Shown here piece after piece: positions 16,449 to 23,942 of a stretch of 64,000 nucleotides of DNA (its first letter is position 1; each line of letters opens with the position of its first letter). Below the pieces are notes generated by a model. The model had not been told where the DNA came from, did not search any database, and saw only the letters and a program-made list of their open reading frames with translations. Source of the stretch: Micromonospora wenchangensis (lineage in GTDB: Bacteria; Actinomycetota; Actinomycetes; Mycobacteriales; Micromonosporaceae); contig NZ_MZMV01000019.1 in the NCBI RefSeq assembly GCF_002210435.1, forward strand, positions 50,168-114,167. The letters run 5' to 3'. A program made the position numbers and the translations under genes.

Positions 16449-17322
16449 CACCCTGACCGGCGCGGCCCGTACCGACGCGGAGATCTCCGGGCTCGACGCC
16501 CTGGAGATCGCCGGCCGGGAGAAGGAGGTCTCCCGGGGTGCCCGGCTCTGGGCGTCCACCTGGCCCAAGCTCGCCGCGCTCGCCATCGCCATCGGGCTGT
16601 GGCAGGTGGTGGTCTGGAGCGGGTGGAAGCCGCCGTACTCGCTGCCCGGCCCGGTCACCGTCGCCGAGGAACTGGCCCGGCAGGCCGGCGGGCGGCAGCT
16701 CTGGGACGGGCTCGCCACCACCCTGCAACGGGCCGCGCTCGGCTACGTCTTCTCGGTCGCGGTCGGCCTGCTCGTCGGCCTGGCGGTGGCCCGGTCGAAG
16801 GTGCTGCGGGCGGCGATCGGCTCGATGATCACCGCGTTGCAGACGATGCCGTCGATCGCCTGGTTCCCGCTGGCCATCCTGCTGTTCGAGCTGAGCGAGA
16901 AGGCGATCTTCTTCGTGGTGGTGCTCGGTGCCGCGCCGTCCATCGCCAACGGGGTGATCAGCGGCGTCGACTACGTGCCGCCGCTGCTGGTCCGGGCCGG
17001 ACGCAACCTCGGCGCGCGCGGGCTGAACCTCTACCGGTACGTCATCGCGCCGGCCGCGCTGCCCGCCATCGTCGCCGGGCTCAAGCAGGGCTGGGCCTTC
17101 TCCTGGCGCAGCCTGATGGCCGGTGAGCTGCTGGTGGTCGGCATCTCGCAGACGTCCCTGGGAGCCCAGCTCACCTACTCCCGGGAGTTGTCCGACGCGC
17201 CCTGGCTGCTCTCCACGATGATCGTCATCCTGGTCGTCGGGTTGGTGGTCGACGCCGCGTTCGGGGCGGCCGACCGGGCGATCCGCCGCCGCTGGGGCGT
17301 ACTGGACCAGGCTGGTCAGTGA
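16438..17322 (+). CDS. ssuC: Sulfonate ABC transporter permease
   Basis: A 294-aa BPD_transp_1-type permease with about six membrane helices and the EAA-like cytoplasmic loop around GRNLGARGLNLYRYVIAPAALP. The N-terminal ~40 residues are hydrophilic. The start overlaps the end of ssuB, and the Rrf2 gene begins one base after its stop, making one operon of transporter plus regulator. Confidence 0.9.
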   Translation: MANDTLTGAARTDAEISGLDALEIAGREKEVSRGARLWASTWPKLAALAIAIGLWQVVVWSGWKPPYSLPGPVTVAEELARQAGGRQLWDGLATTLQRAALGYVFSVAVGLLVGLAVARSKVLRAAIGSMITALQTMPSIAWFPLAILLFELSEKAIFFVVVLGAAPSIANGVISGVDYVPPLLVRAGRNLGARGLNLYRYVIAPAALPAIVAGLKQGWAFSWRSLMAGELLVVGISQTSLGAQLTYSRELSDAPWLLSTMIVILVVGLVVDAAFGAADRAIRRRWGVLDQAGQ

Positions 17323-17323
17323 C

Positions 17324-17821
17324 GTGTACATCTCCGCGCGCAGCGACTACGCGCTCCGGGCCATGCTCGCCGTCGCCGCGGGCGGCGGCGGGACCACCCG
17401 CCCCGACGGCGGGACCACCCGCCCCGACGGCGGCGACGGCAGCCGACCTGACGGCGGTGGGGAACTGGTCAAGGCGGCGAGCCTGGCGCGGGCGCAGGGC
17501 ATCCCGCTGAGCTTCCTGCAGGGCATCCTGCTCGACCTGCGCCGCGCCGGCCTGCTGCACAGTCACCGGGGCACCGAGGGTGGCTACGCGCTGACCCGTC
17601 CCGCCTCGCAGATCAGCGTCGGGGACGTGCTGCGCGCCGTCGGTGGTTCCCTGACCACCGTACGGGGGCTGCCCGCCGAGGACGCCGGCTACCACGGGGT
17701 GGCCGCCGGCCTGCGCGACGTGTGGCTCGCGGTGGACGGTGCGATCGCCGTGGTGGTGGACCGGACCACGCTGACCGACCTGCTCACCCACCAGGAGCAG
17801 GAGCAGGCCCCGGCCCGCTGA
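17324..17821 (+). CDS. Rrf2-family regulator, cysteine-free, with a repeat insertion
   Basis: A 165-aa Rrf2-type winged-helix protein: MYISARSDYALRAMLAVA, then LARAQGIPLSFLQGILLDLRRAGLL (recognition helix) and the wing SHRGTEGGYALTRPA. It contains no cysteine, so it cannot hold the Fe-S cluster of IscR/NsrR and is closer in type to CymR. A Gly/Pro/Arg/Asp-rich segment of about 25 residues (20-46) built from a repeated RPDGG unit sits in the helix-turn-helix domain after the first helix. The GTG lies directly after the ssuC stop. It probably controls the ssuD/ssuA promoters through the twin inverted repeats. Confidence 0.88.
   Translation: MYISARSDYALRAMLAVAAGGGGTTRPDGGTTRPDGGDGSRPDGGGELVKAASLARAQGIPLSFLQGILLDLRRAGLLHSHRGTEGGYALTRPASQISVGDVLRAVGGSLTTVRGLPAEDAGYHGVAAGLRDVWLAVDGAIAVVVDRTTLTDLLTHQEQEQAPAR
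17390..17431 (+). repeat. 21-bp tandem repeat (x2) inside the Rrf2 gene
   Basis: Two identical 21-bp units run head to tail from 17390 and 17411, followed by a degenerate third copy. The unit length is a multiple of three, so copy-number change would keep the frame. Confidence 0.9.
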
Positions 17822-17830
17822 CGGGTTGCC

Positions 17831-17869
17831 CGTCCGGCCGTCGGTCCCCCAGGACCCGGCGGTCGGACG
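17831..17869. terminator. Terminator hairpin after the ssu operon
   Basis: CGTCCGGCCGTCGG pairs with CCGGCGGTCGGACG (two imperfect positions) around an 11-nt loop, 10 nt after the Rrf2 stop and between converging genes. Confidence 0.55.
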
Positions 17870-17901
17870 GGACGCCCGGACCTAACTCTCCCGCGGGAGC
17901 C

Positions 17902-18102
17902 TCAGCCGGCGGTCAGCTCGACCGTCGGCGGACGCCCCTCGTCGGGGCTGTGCAGTTCGACCAGCCCGGCCGGGGCGGCGCGCCCCGGCCTCGGGTGCCA
18001 GGGTGCGAACGCCGCGACCATGGCGAGCAGGAGCCCGGCACCCGCCACGGCGAACACCACCAGTAGCTCGCGCCCCGCCCCCGACTCGGCGTCGCCCCCC
18101 AT
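17902..18102 (-). CDS. Small single-pass membrane protein
   Basis: A 66-aa protein: a short polar N-terminus (MGGDAESGAGREL), one hydrophobic helix about residues 13-33 (LVVFAVAGAGLLLAMVAAFA), then a Pro/Arg-rich tail. GGGAGG lies 7 nt before the ATG at 18102; the frame also reads from a GTG two codons earlier. Function unknown. Confidence 0.6.
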   Translation of the reverse strand: MGGDAESGAGRELLVVFAVAGAGLLLAMVAAFAPWHPRPGRAAPAGLVELHSPDEGRPPTVELTAG

Positions 18103-18417
18103 GGTCACCCCTCCCGTGCCCGACCGTGCCGGCCGGTTCTTCCCCCGGGAGCAAGCTTCGACCAGCCGGACCGCATGGAACAGTCACCGATCGGACGCAA
18201 TAGAGCCGGCAAGCCGACCCAACCCGACGCATGATCACCGAGGGTCCGCACCCGACCCCGCACCGTCCCCGAACTGCGACGACACGCGACCGCACCGACT
18301 CAGGTGAGCCGATGTCGCGGCATCCGCAACACGCCTACACCCGCAACATCGGCCCCGTTGAGTCGATCTCCGCCGAGCGGTCGCGGTGCCGCCAGCGGCG
18401 GACCGGGAACGCGACGG
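18103..18417. other. Intergenic region, no gene seen
   Basis: About 315 bases between the small membrane protein and the DEAD-box helicase stop. I see no supported open frame or strong terminator here. It should contain the small membrane gene's promoter, but no convincing -35/-10 pair was found. Confidence 0.5.
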
Positions 18418-19815
18418 TCAGGCGGTACGGGGGCGACGCGGGCGACGGGACCGGCCCGACGTCCGGTGCGGGCGGCCACCCTCGCCGCCACCACCGACGG
18501 CGGCCCGCGAACGGCCGCCCTCACCACCGGCAGCGTGAGACCGACCGCCCTCACCGCCGGCGGTACGGGACCGACCGCCCTCGCCACCGGCACGGGACCG
18601 GGCGGCCGGGGCGGGCGTCGGGGCGACGATGGTCACCGGCACGCCGGACGGCTCACGGGCCCCGGTCACCCGGGCCAGCGCGCCGTCGCCGAGGCGTACC
18701 TGGGTCGACTGCGGGGTGATACCGGCGACGCTCATCAGCCGGGAGACGTCCCGACGCTGCTCCGGCAGGACCAGGGTGACCACCTGACCGGCCTCACCGG
18801 CCCGCGCGGTCCGGCCACCCCGGTGCAGGTAGTCCTTCGCCTCGGTCGGCGGGTCCACGTTGACCACCATGTCGAGGCCGTCGACGTGGATGCCCCGGGC
18901 CGCCACGTCGGTGGCGACCAGCGCGGTCACCTGGCCGGTGCGGAACTGCTCCAGGATGCGGGTGCGCTGCGGCTGGGACTTCCCCCCGTGCAGCGCCGCG
19001 GCACGTACGCCCTTGGCGAGCAGTTGCCGGGCCATCCGGTCGGCGCGGTGCTTGGTCGCCATGAACAGGATGGTGCGGCCCTCACGGGCGGCGATCTGGG
19101 TCAGCGCGGCGGGCTTGTCGGCCGCGTCGACGTGCAGGACGTGGTGGGTCATCGCGGTCACCGTGGCGGTGCCCGGGTCCACCGAGTGCGACACCGGGTT
19201 GCTGAGGAACCGGCGCACGAGGCGGTCCACCCCGCCGTCGAGGGTCGCCGAGAAGAGCATCCGCTGGCCGTTCGGGGCGACCTGCTCCAGCAGCTTGGTC
19301 ACCTGCGGCAGGAAGCCCATGTCGGCCATCTGGTCGGCCTCGTCGAGCACGGTGACGGCGACCTGGTCGAGCCGGGCGTCACCCCGGTTGATCAGGTCGT
19401 GCAGCCGGCCCGGGGTGGCGACCAGCACCTCGGCCCCGGCGCGCAGCGCGTCCGCCTGCCGTTGCAGGGACAGGCCACCCACGACGGTGACACAGCGCAA
19501 CCCCAGCGCCCGGGCGTACGGGGTCAGTGCCGTGGTGACCTGGGCGGCCAGCTCCCGGGTGGGGACCAGCACCAGGGCGAGCGGCCGGCCGGGGCGGGCC
19601 CGGTGTCCGGCGGTGCGGTGCAGCAGCGGGAGCCCGAAGGCGAGGGTCTTGCCGGAGCCGGTGCGGCCCCGGCCGAGCACGTCCCGGCCGGCCAACGAAT
19701 CCGGCAGGGTGGCCGCCTGGATCGGGAACGGCTCGGTGATGCCCTGCGCGGTCAGCTCGGCGAGCAGCGCCGGCGCGAGGCCGGTCGCGGCGAAGGTGGG
19801 AACGGTCATGGTCAT
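18418..19815 (-). CDS. DEAD-box RNA helicase (RhlE/CsdA-like)
   Basis: A 465-aa RNA helicase with the Q-motif FPIQAAT, motif I GRTGSGKT, PTRELAAQ, DEAD (VLDEADQM), SAT, and the C-terminal-domain motifs DVAARGIHV and HRGGRTARAG. The last 80 residues are a Gly/Arg-rich tail built of a 10-residue repeat (AGGEGGRSR/H), a flexible RNA-binding extension typical of the class. The ATG at 19815 has GAGGAAGG about 10 nt upstream. The gene follows cspA on the same strand with a leader of strong hairpins, which suggests a cold-shock RNA-remodelling function (inference). Confidence 0.93.
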   Translation of the reverse strand: MTMTVPTFAATGLAPALLAELTAQGITEPFPIQAATLPDSLAGRDVLGRGRTGSGKTLAFGLPLLHRTAGHRARPGRPLALVLVPTRELAAQVTTALTPYARALGLRCVTVVGGLSLQRQADALRAGAEVLVATPGRLHDLINRGDARLDQVAVTVLDEADQMADMGFLPQVTKLLEQVAPNGQRMLFSATLDGGVDRLVRRFLSNPVSHSVDPGTATVTAMTHHVLHVDAADKPAALTQIAAREGRTILFMATKHRADRMARQLLAKGVRAAALHGGKSQPQRTRILEQFRTGQVTALVATDVAARGIHVDGLDMVVNVDPPTEAKDYLHRGGRTARAGEAGQVVTLVLPEQRRDVSRLMSVAGITPQSTQVRLGDGALARVTGAREPSGVPVTIVAPTPAPAARSRAGGEGGRSRTAGGEGGRSHAAGGEGGRSRAAVGGGGEGGRPHRTSGRSRRPRRPRTA

Positions 19816-19856
19816 GCGGAAATGGCCTTCCTCGACGCGGCACGTGTCGAGGGAGG

Positions 19857-19989
19857 GCGCCGGGAGCCGGCGCGGTCGCCGACGGAGCTGTCCGTCGGGG
19901 ACTCACAAGCACGAACCGATGGGTTACGGGAGCCGGTCCGCCGCAGCACGCCGCGTCCCGCCGGAGCGGGGGGCGGCGCGGCGGACCGG
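19857..19989 (-). promoter_or_regulatory. Highly structured leader of the DEAD-box helicase
   Basis: Three perfect hairpins stack upstream of the helicase: 7 bp with a 3-nt loop (19857-19873), 7 bp with a 4-nt loop (19880-19897) and 12 bp arms CCGGTCCGCCGC/GCGGCGGACCGG around a 33-nt loop (19933-19989). With the cspA terminator just beyond, nearly the whole 225-nt gap is folded. This could be an autoregulatory or temperature-responsive leader, or partly a chain of terminators. Confidence 0.5.
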
Positions 19990-19996
19990 TCCGTCA

Positions 19997-20015
19997 CCGG
20001 GTCCGGAGGACCCGG
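19997..20015 (-). terminator. Terminator of cspA
   Basis: A perfect 8-bp stem CCGGGTCC/GGACCCGG with a 3-nt loop starts 25 nt after the cspA stop. It has no T run, so readthrough into the helicase is possible. Confidence 0.55.
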
Positions 20016-20040
20016 AGGGTGTTACCGGACGATCCGAAGA

Positions 20041-20244
20041 TCAGAGCGGACGGATGTTCTCCGCCTGCGGGCCCTTCTGGCCCTGGGTCACCTCGAACTC
20101 GACCCGCTGGTTCTCGTCCAGGCTCCGGTAGCCGGAGGTCTGGATCGCCGAGAAGTGGGCGAAGACGTCGGCGCCGCCGCCGTCCGGGGTGATGAAGCCG
20201 AAGCCCTTGTCAGCGTTGAACCACTTGACGGTGCCAATTGCCAT
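20041..20244 (-). CDS. cspA: Cold-shock protein (CspA family)
   Basis: A 67-aa single cold-shock domain with RNP1 KGFGFI and RNP2-type VFAHFSAI, beginning [14 protein letters not shown]. It binds single-stranded RNA/DNA as an RNA chaperone. The ATG at 20244 follows AAGGAG at 9 nt. A TACTCT -10-like element at 20301-20296 predicts a short leader of about 45 nt that would begin within a hairpin (20271-20293). A DEAD-box helicase follows on the same strand. Confidence 0.96.
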   Translation of the reverse strand: MAIGTVKWFNADKGFGFITPDGGGADVFAHFSAIQTSGYRSLDENQRVEFEVTQGQKGPQAENIRPL

Positions 20245-20270
20245 CTGTTTCGTCTCCTTGACGGAACGTC

Positions 20271-20293
20271 GGACCCGCACCTGTTGCGGGCCC
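20271..20293 (-). promoter_or_regulatory. Hairpin at the 5' end of the cspA leader
   Basis: GGGCCCGCA and TGCGGGTCC pair over 9 positions (one non-standard pair) around a 5-nt loop, 26 nt before the cspA ATG. A TACTCT -10 candidate lies just upstream (20301-20296), so the hairpin may be at the very 5' end of the mRNA. Confidence 0.4.
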
Positions 20294-20367
20294 GAAGAGT
20301 AGCGCTCCGCGCGGGATGCGCGAATCGCCTGTTGTTTTTGGTCGCCCCGCCCGGAGAACTCCGGACA

Positions 20368-20404
20368 CAACAAAGAGCGCCTGGGGCCACAATCCGCCAG
20401 GCGC
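20368..20404 (-). terminator. Intrinsic terminator after adnB
   Basis: GCGCCTGG (20404-20397 on the minus strand) pairs perfectly with CCAGGCGC (20384-20377), followed by the T-rich CTCTTTGTTGT. It lies 41 nt after the adnB stop and separates it from cspA. Confidence 0.8.
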
Positions 20405-20444
20405 ACACAGAGTCTCTGGAAACCAAAACTGCAACAAGAGCAAC

Positions 20445-23400
20445 TTACCACGGATCTGCCGCCGCGCCACCCCCCACCTGATTTTCCGGCAACCCGGCGA
20501 TGATCGCGGTCAGCCCGTCGGCGTCCAGCAGGTCGGCCGGGCGCACCGTCACCCCCTCCCGGACGTAGTGGAAGGCGGCCCCCACCCGGTCCACCGGCAC
20601 CCCGGCCAGCTCCGCCCAGGCCAGCCGGTAGACGGCGAGCTGCACCGCGACCACCTCGGCCTCCGCGCCGGTCGGCTGCCGTCCGGTCTTCCAGTCGACC
20701 ACGTCGTACCGGCCGCCGGGGCGGGAGAAGACGGCGTCCATCCGGCCCCGGACCACCACCCCGGCCAGCACCGTGGCGAACGGCACCTCCACCTCCACCG
20801 GCACCCGATCGGCCCACTCGCTGGCCAGGAAGCGTTCCTGGAGCTCGGCCAGCGCCCCGTCGGGCGCGGCGTCCGCGTCGGCGGCACCCGGCAACTCGTC
20901 CACGTCGAGCAGCCGGTCGATGCCGAACCGGGACTCCAGCCAGGCGTGGAAGGCGGTGCCCCGCCTGGCGTACGGGCTGGGTGGGGTGGGCATCGGCCGG
21001 CGCAGCGTACGGGCCAGTTGGGCCGGGTCCCGGCGCAGGGCCACCAGCTGGGTCACCGACAGGTGGTCGGGCAGCGTCACCTCGACCGCCTCGGCCTGCC
21101 GCAGCAGCTCCGCCCGCTCGGCCAGCAGCAGGTCCGCCTCCCGCCGCCACCGCACCACCTCCGGATCGGGCTCCGGAGCAGCCCCTTCCCCGCCCGCCGG
21201 CTGCGGATCAGCCGCCTGCGCACCCGTCGCCGGTGGGCCCGCAGCCGCCTGGTCCACCGACTGTGGACCCGTCGCCGCCGGGGTGCCGGGGGCGGGAGCA
21301 CGGTGGGCCGCGTCGGGATCGGCGAGGAAGCGGCGGACCAGGGCCGCCGCCTCGGTCAGCGCCGGTCGGCGCGGGCCCAGCGGGTCGGCCGGCCACTCCG
21401 CCCGCAACACCAGCGCGGTGGTCGGATTGACCGCGTCACCCGCCGGTTCGGGCGCCCACTCGTCGATCAGCAGGCCGTCCCCACCGGCCAGGCAGGCGTC
21501 GTACACCTCGCGGAGCAGCACCGACGGGCCGCGGAACCGCTTGGTCCCCTCCCCCCACCAGTACCCGGAGCAGAGCAGCAGCCGCCGGGGCCGGGTCACC
21601 GCCACGTACGCCAGCCGGCGTTCCTCGCGTTCGTCGTGCGCCCGCCAGGCGTCGGTGAAGTCGGTCACCGCCCGCGCCACCCCGCGCTGGTCGGTCACCT
21701 CCGCGAGGTCGAGCACGGGCAGCCCGTCGGCGTCGCCGCGCAGCGGGAACGGCAGCACCCCGAGCCCGCCCAGCCAGTGGTCGGAGTTGCGGACCTGACC
21801 GGGCCAGCCGCCCCGGGTCAGCCCGGCGACCGCGACGACGTCCCACTCCAGGCCCTTGGCGGCGTGCGCGGTGAGCACCTGCACCGCGCCGTCGACCACC
21901 TCCACCTCGCCCGGGGACAGCCCCCGCTCCTCGTCCTCGGCGGCGGCCAGGTAGGCCAGGAAACCGGCGAGCGTCGCCGCCGGGGTCTCGCCGCTGAACC
22001 GGGCCGCCACGTCACCGAGCGCGTCCAGGTGCCCCCGGGCCAGTCCGGCGTCGCCGGTGCCGTCCCGGCCGGCCCGGACCGCCACCTCGACGTCCAGCCC
22101 GATGGTGCGTTCCACGTCCGCGATCAGCTCCGGCAGCGTCTGGTCCAGCCGGTAGCGCAGCAGGGCCAGTTCCATCCCGTACGACCGCAGCCGCGCGTAG
22201 CCCTCCGCCGAGTACGCCTGCGCCGGCCCGAGATCGGCCAGCGCCTCCACCAGGGTCGCCTCGTCGAGGGCGTCCACCACGATCTCCGGCCCGTCGTCGC
22301 CGGTCACCTCCCGGCGGGCGCGGGCGATGGCGCGCGCCCGCCGGTGCAGGGCCACCAGGTCACGCGGCCCGATCCGCCAGCGCGCCCCGGTCAGCAGGCG
22401 CAGCAGCGCCGCGCCGTCGGTCGGGTCGGCGAGCACCCGCAGGGTGCAGACCACGTCCCGTACCTCGGGAGTGTCCAGCAGCCCGCCCAGGCCGACCACC
22501 TCGACCGGCAGCCCCCGGGCCCGCAGGGCCGCCTCGATCGCCGGGATCTGGCTGCGGACCCGGACCAGCACTGCGGTGGAGGGGCGCTGCGGCACCGGGA
22601 TGTGCTCGGGCAGCGCGCCGGGCATCCGGGCCGCCCCCCGCCAGGCGGCGAGCACGCTGTCGGCGATCCAGTCCGCCTCGTCGACGTACGTGGGCAGCAG
22701 CGCGCAGTGCACGGTGCCGGCGGCCCGCCCGCGCGGGCTGCGGTGCGGGATCGGGTCGCGGACGCTCAACGCGGCGTGCAGCTCCGGCACCCGGGCGCCG
22801 GCCGCCCGCAGCGGCACCGACAGCGCGTTGGCCACCCCGAGGATCTCCGGCCGGTTACGCCAACTGGTGGTGAGGCTCATCGCGTCGGCGGGGGTGCCGT
22901 CGGCGCGGGCGAAGTCGGTGGGGAACCGGTCGAGCGTGCCGGCGCTGGCCCCCCGCCAGCCGTAGATCGACTGGCAGGGGTCGCCGACGGCGGTGACCGG
23001 GTGACCGCCGCCGAAGAGGTGGTTGAGCAGCACCACCTGGGCGTGGCTGGTGTCCTGGTACTCGTCGAGCAGCACCACCCGGTAACGGTCCCGCTCGACC
23101 GCGCCGACCGCCGGGTGGTCGCGGGCCACCCGGGCGGCGCGGGCGAGCTGGTCGGCGAAGTCCATCGCCTCGAAGTCGTCCTTGCGCCGGGCGTACGCCC
23201 GCACCAGCGGCAGCAGCTTGAGCCGGGTCCGCTGGAGCTGGAGCGCCCTGCGCACGTCGGCGTAGACGCGGCCCGGGTGGGACTGCACCTCGGCGAAGAA
23301 CCGGCCCGTCCAGGCGGCCAGCGTGTCCGGGTCGACCAGGTGCTCGTCCAGCTCGCCGGCCAGCGCGAGCACGGCGTCGGTGATGGTGCTGGGCATCCGG

Positions 23401-23942
23401 TCGACCTCGGACATGTCGCCGTCGTAGTTGCGGACCAGCAGGTCGACGAGCTGCCAGCGGGACGCCTCGGTGAGCAGCCGGGTGGTCGGCTCGTAGCCCG
23501 CCCGCAGCCCGTGCTCGGTGACGATCCGCCCGGCGTACGAGTGGTAGGTGGCGACGGTGGGCTCGCCGGCCAGCGGATCGTCGAGCGGGTTGCGGGCCCG
23601 CCGGCCGAGCCGCCGCACCAACTGGTCCAGCCGGGTACGCACCCGGTGCGCCAGCTCACCGGCCGCCTTGCGGGTGAAGGTCAGCCCGAGGATCTGCTCC
23701 GGGCGCACGTACGAGTTGGCGACCAGCCAGACCACCCGGGCGGCCATCGTCTCGGTCTTGCCCGAACCGGCGCCCGCCACCACCAGCAGCGGCGCGACCG
23801 GCGCCGCGATGATCGCGGCCTGTTCGGCCGTGGGGGCGGGCAGTCGCAGCAGCCGGGCCAGCTCCACCGGCGTGTAGCGCGGCCCGGCGTCGGCGGCGCG
23901 CGGCGCGGGGGTGGCGGCGCTGAACAGGGTCGGCTGGGTCAC
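20445..23942 (-). CDS. adnB: AdnB-type helicase-nuclease subunit (UvrD-like ATPase plus RecB-like nuclease)
   Basis: A 1165-aa protein with a UvrD/PcrA-type motor (Walker A GAGSGKTE near residue 58, [21 protein letters not shown], and a late helicase motif [11 protein letters not shown]) and a C-terminal RecB-family nuclease with the D-x-K core VVDWKTG followed by [13 protein letters not shown] Pro/Ala-rich linker near residues 885-925 separates the lobes. AdnAB is the mycobacterial end-resecting motor-nuclease dimer (Rv3202c/Rv3201c) that processes double-strand breaks. The start overlaps the adnA stop by 4 nt, and an intrinsic terminator follows. Confidence 0.93.
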   Translation of the reverse strand: MTQPTLFSAATPAPRAADAGPRYTPVELARLLRLPAPTAEQAAIIAAPVAPLLVVAGAGSGKTETMAARVVWLVANSYVRPEQILGLTFTRKAAGELAHRVRTRLDQLVRRLGRRARNPLDDPLAGEPTVATYHSYAGRIVTEHGLRAGYEPTTRLLTEASRWQLVDLLVRNYDGDMSEVDRMPSTITDAVLALAGELDEHLVDPDTLAAWTGRFFAEVQSHPGRVYADVRRALQLQRTRLKLLPLVRAYARRKDDFEAMDFADQLARAARVARDHPAVGAVERDRYRVVLLDEYQDTSHAQVVLLNHLFGGGHPVTAVGDPCQSIYGWRGASAGTLDRFPTDFARADGTPADAMSLTTSWRNRPEILGVANALSVPLRAAGARVPELHAALSVRDPIPHRSPRGRAAGTVHCALLPTYVDEADWIADSVLAAWRGAARMPGALPEHIPVPQRPSTAVLVRVRSQIPAIEAALRARGLPVEVVGLGGLLDTPEVRDVVCTLRVLADPTDGAALLRLLTGARWRIGPRDLVALHRRARAIARARREVTGDDGPEIVVDALDEATLVEALADLGPAQAYSAEGYARLRSYGMELALLRYRLDQTLPELIADVERTIGLDVEVAVRAGRDGTGDAGLARGHLDALGDVAARFSGETPAATLAGFLAYLAAAEDEERGLSPGEVEVVDGAVQVLTAHAAKGLEWDVVAVAGLTRGGWPGQVRNSDHWLGGLGVLPFPLRGDADGLPVLDLAEVTDQRGVARAVTDFTDAWRAHDEREERRLAYVAVTRPRRLLLCSGYWWGEGTKRFRGPSVLLREVYDACLAGGDGLLIDEWAPEPAGDAVNPTTALVLRAEWPADPLGPRRPALTEAAALVRRFLADPDAAHRAPAPGTPAATGPQSVDQAAAGPPATGAQAADPQPAGGEGAAPEPDPEVVRWRREADLLLAERAELLRQAEAVEVTLPDHLSVTQLVALRRDPAQLARTLRRPMPTPPSPYARRGTAFHAWLESRFGIDRLLDVDELPGAADADAAPDGALAELQERFLASEWADRVPVEVEVPFATVLAGVVVRGRMDAVFSRPGGRYDVVDWKTGRQPTGAEAEVVAVQLAVYRLAWAELAGVPVDRVGAAFHYVREGVTVRPADLLDADGLTAIIAGLPENQVGGGAAADPW

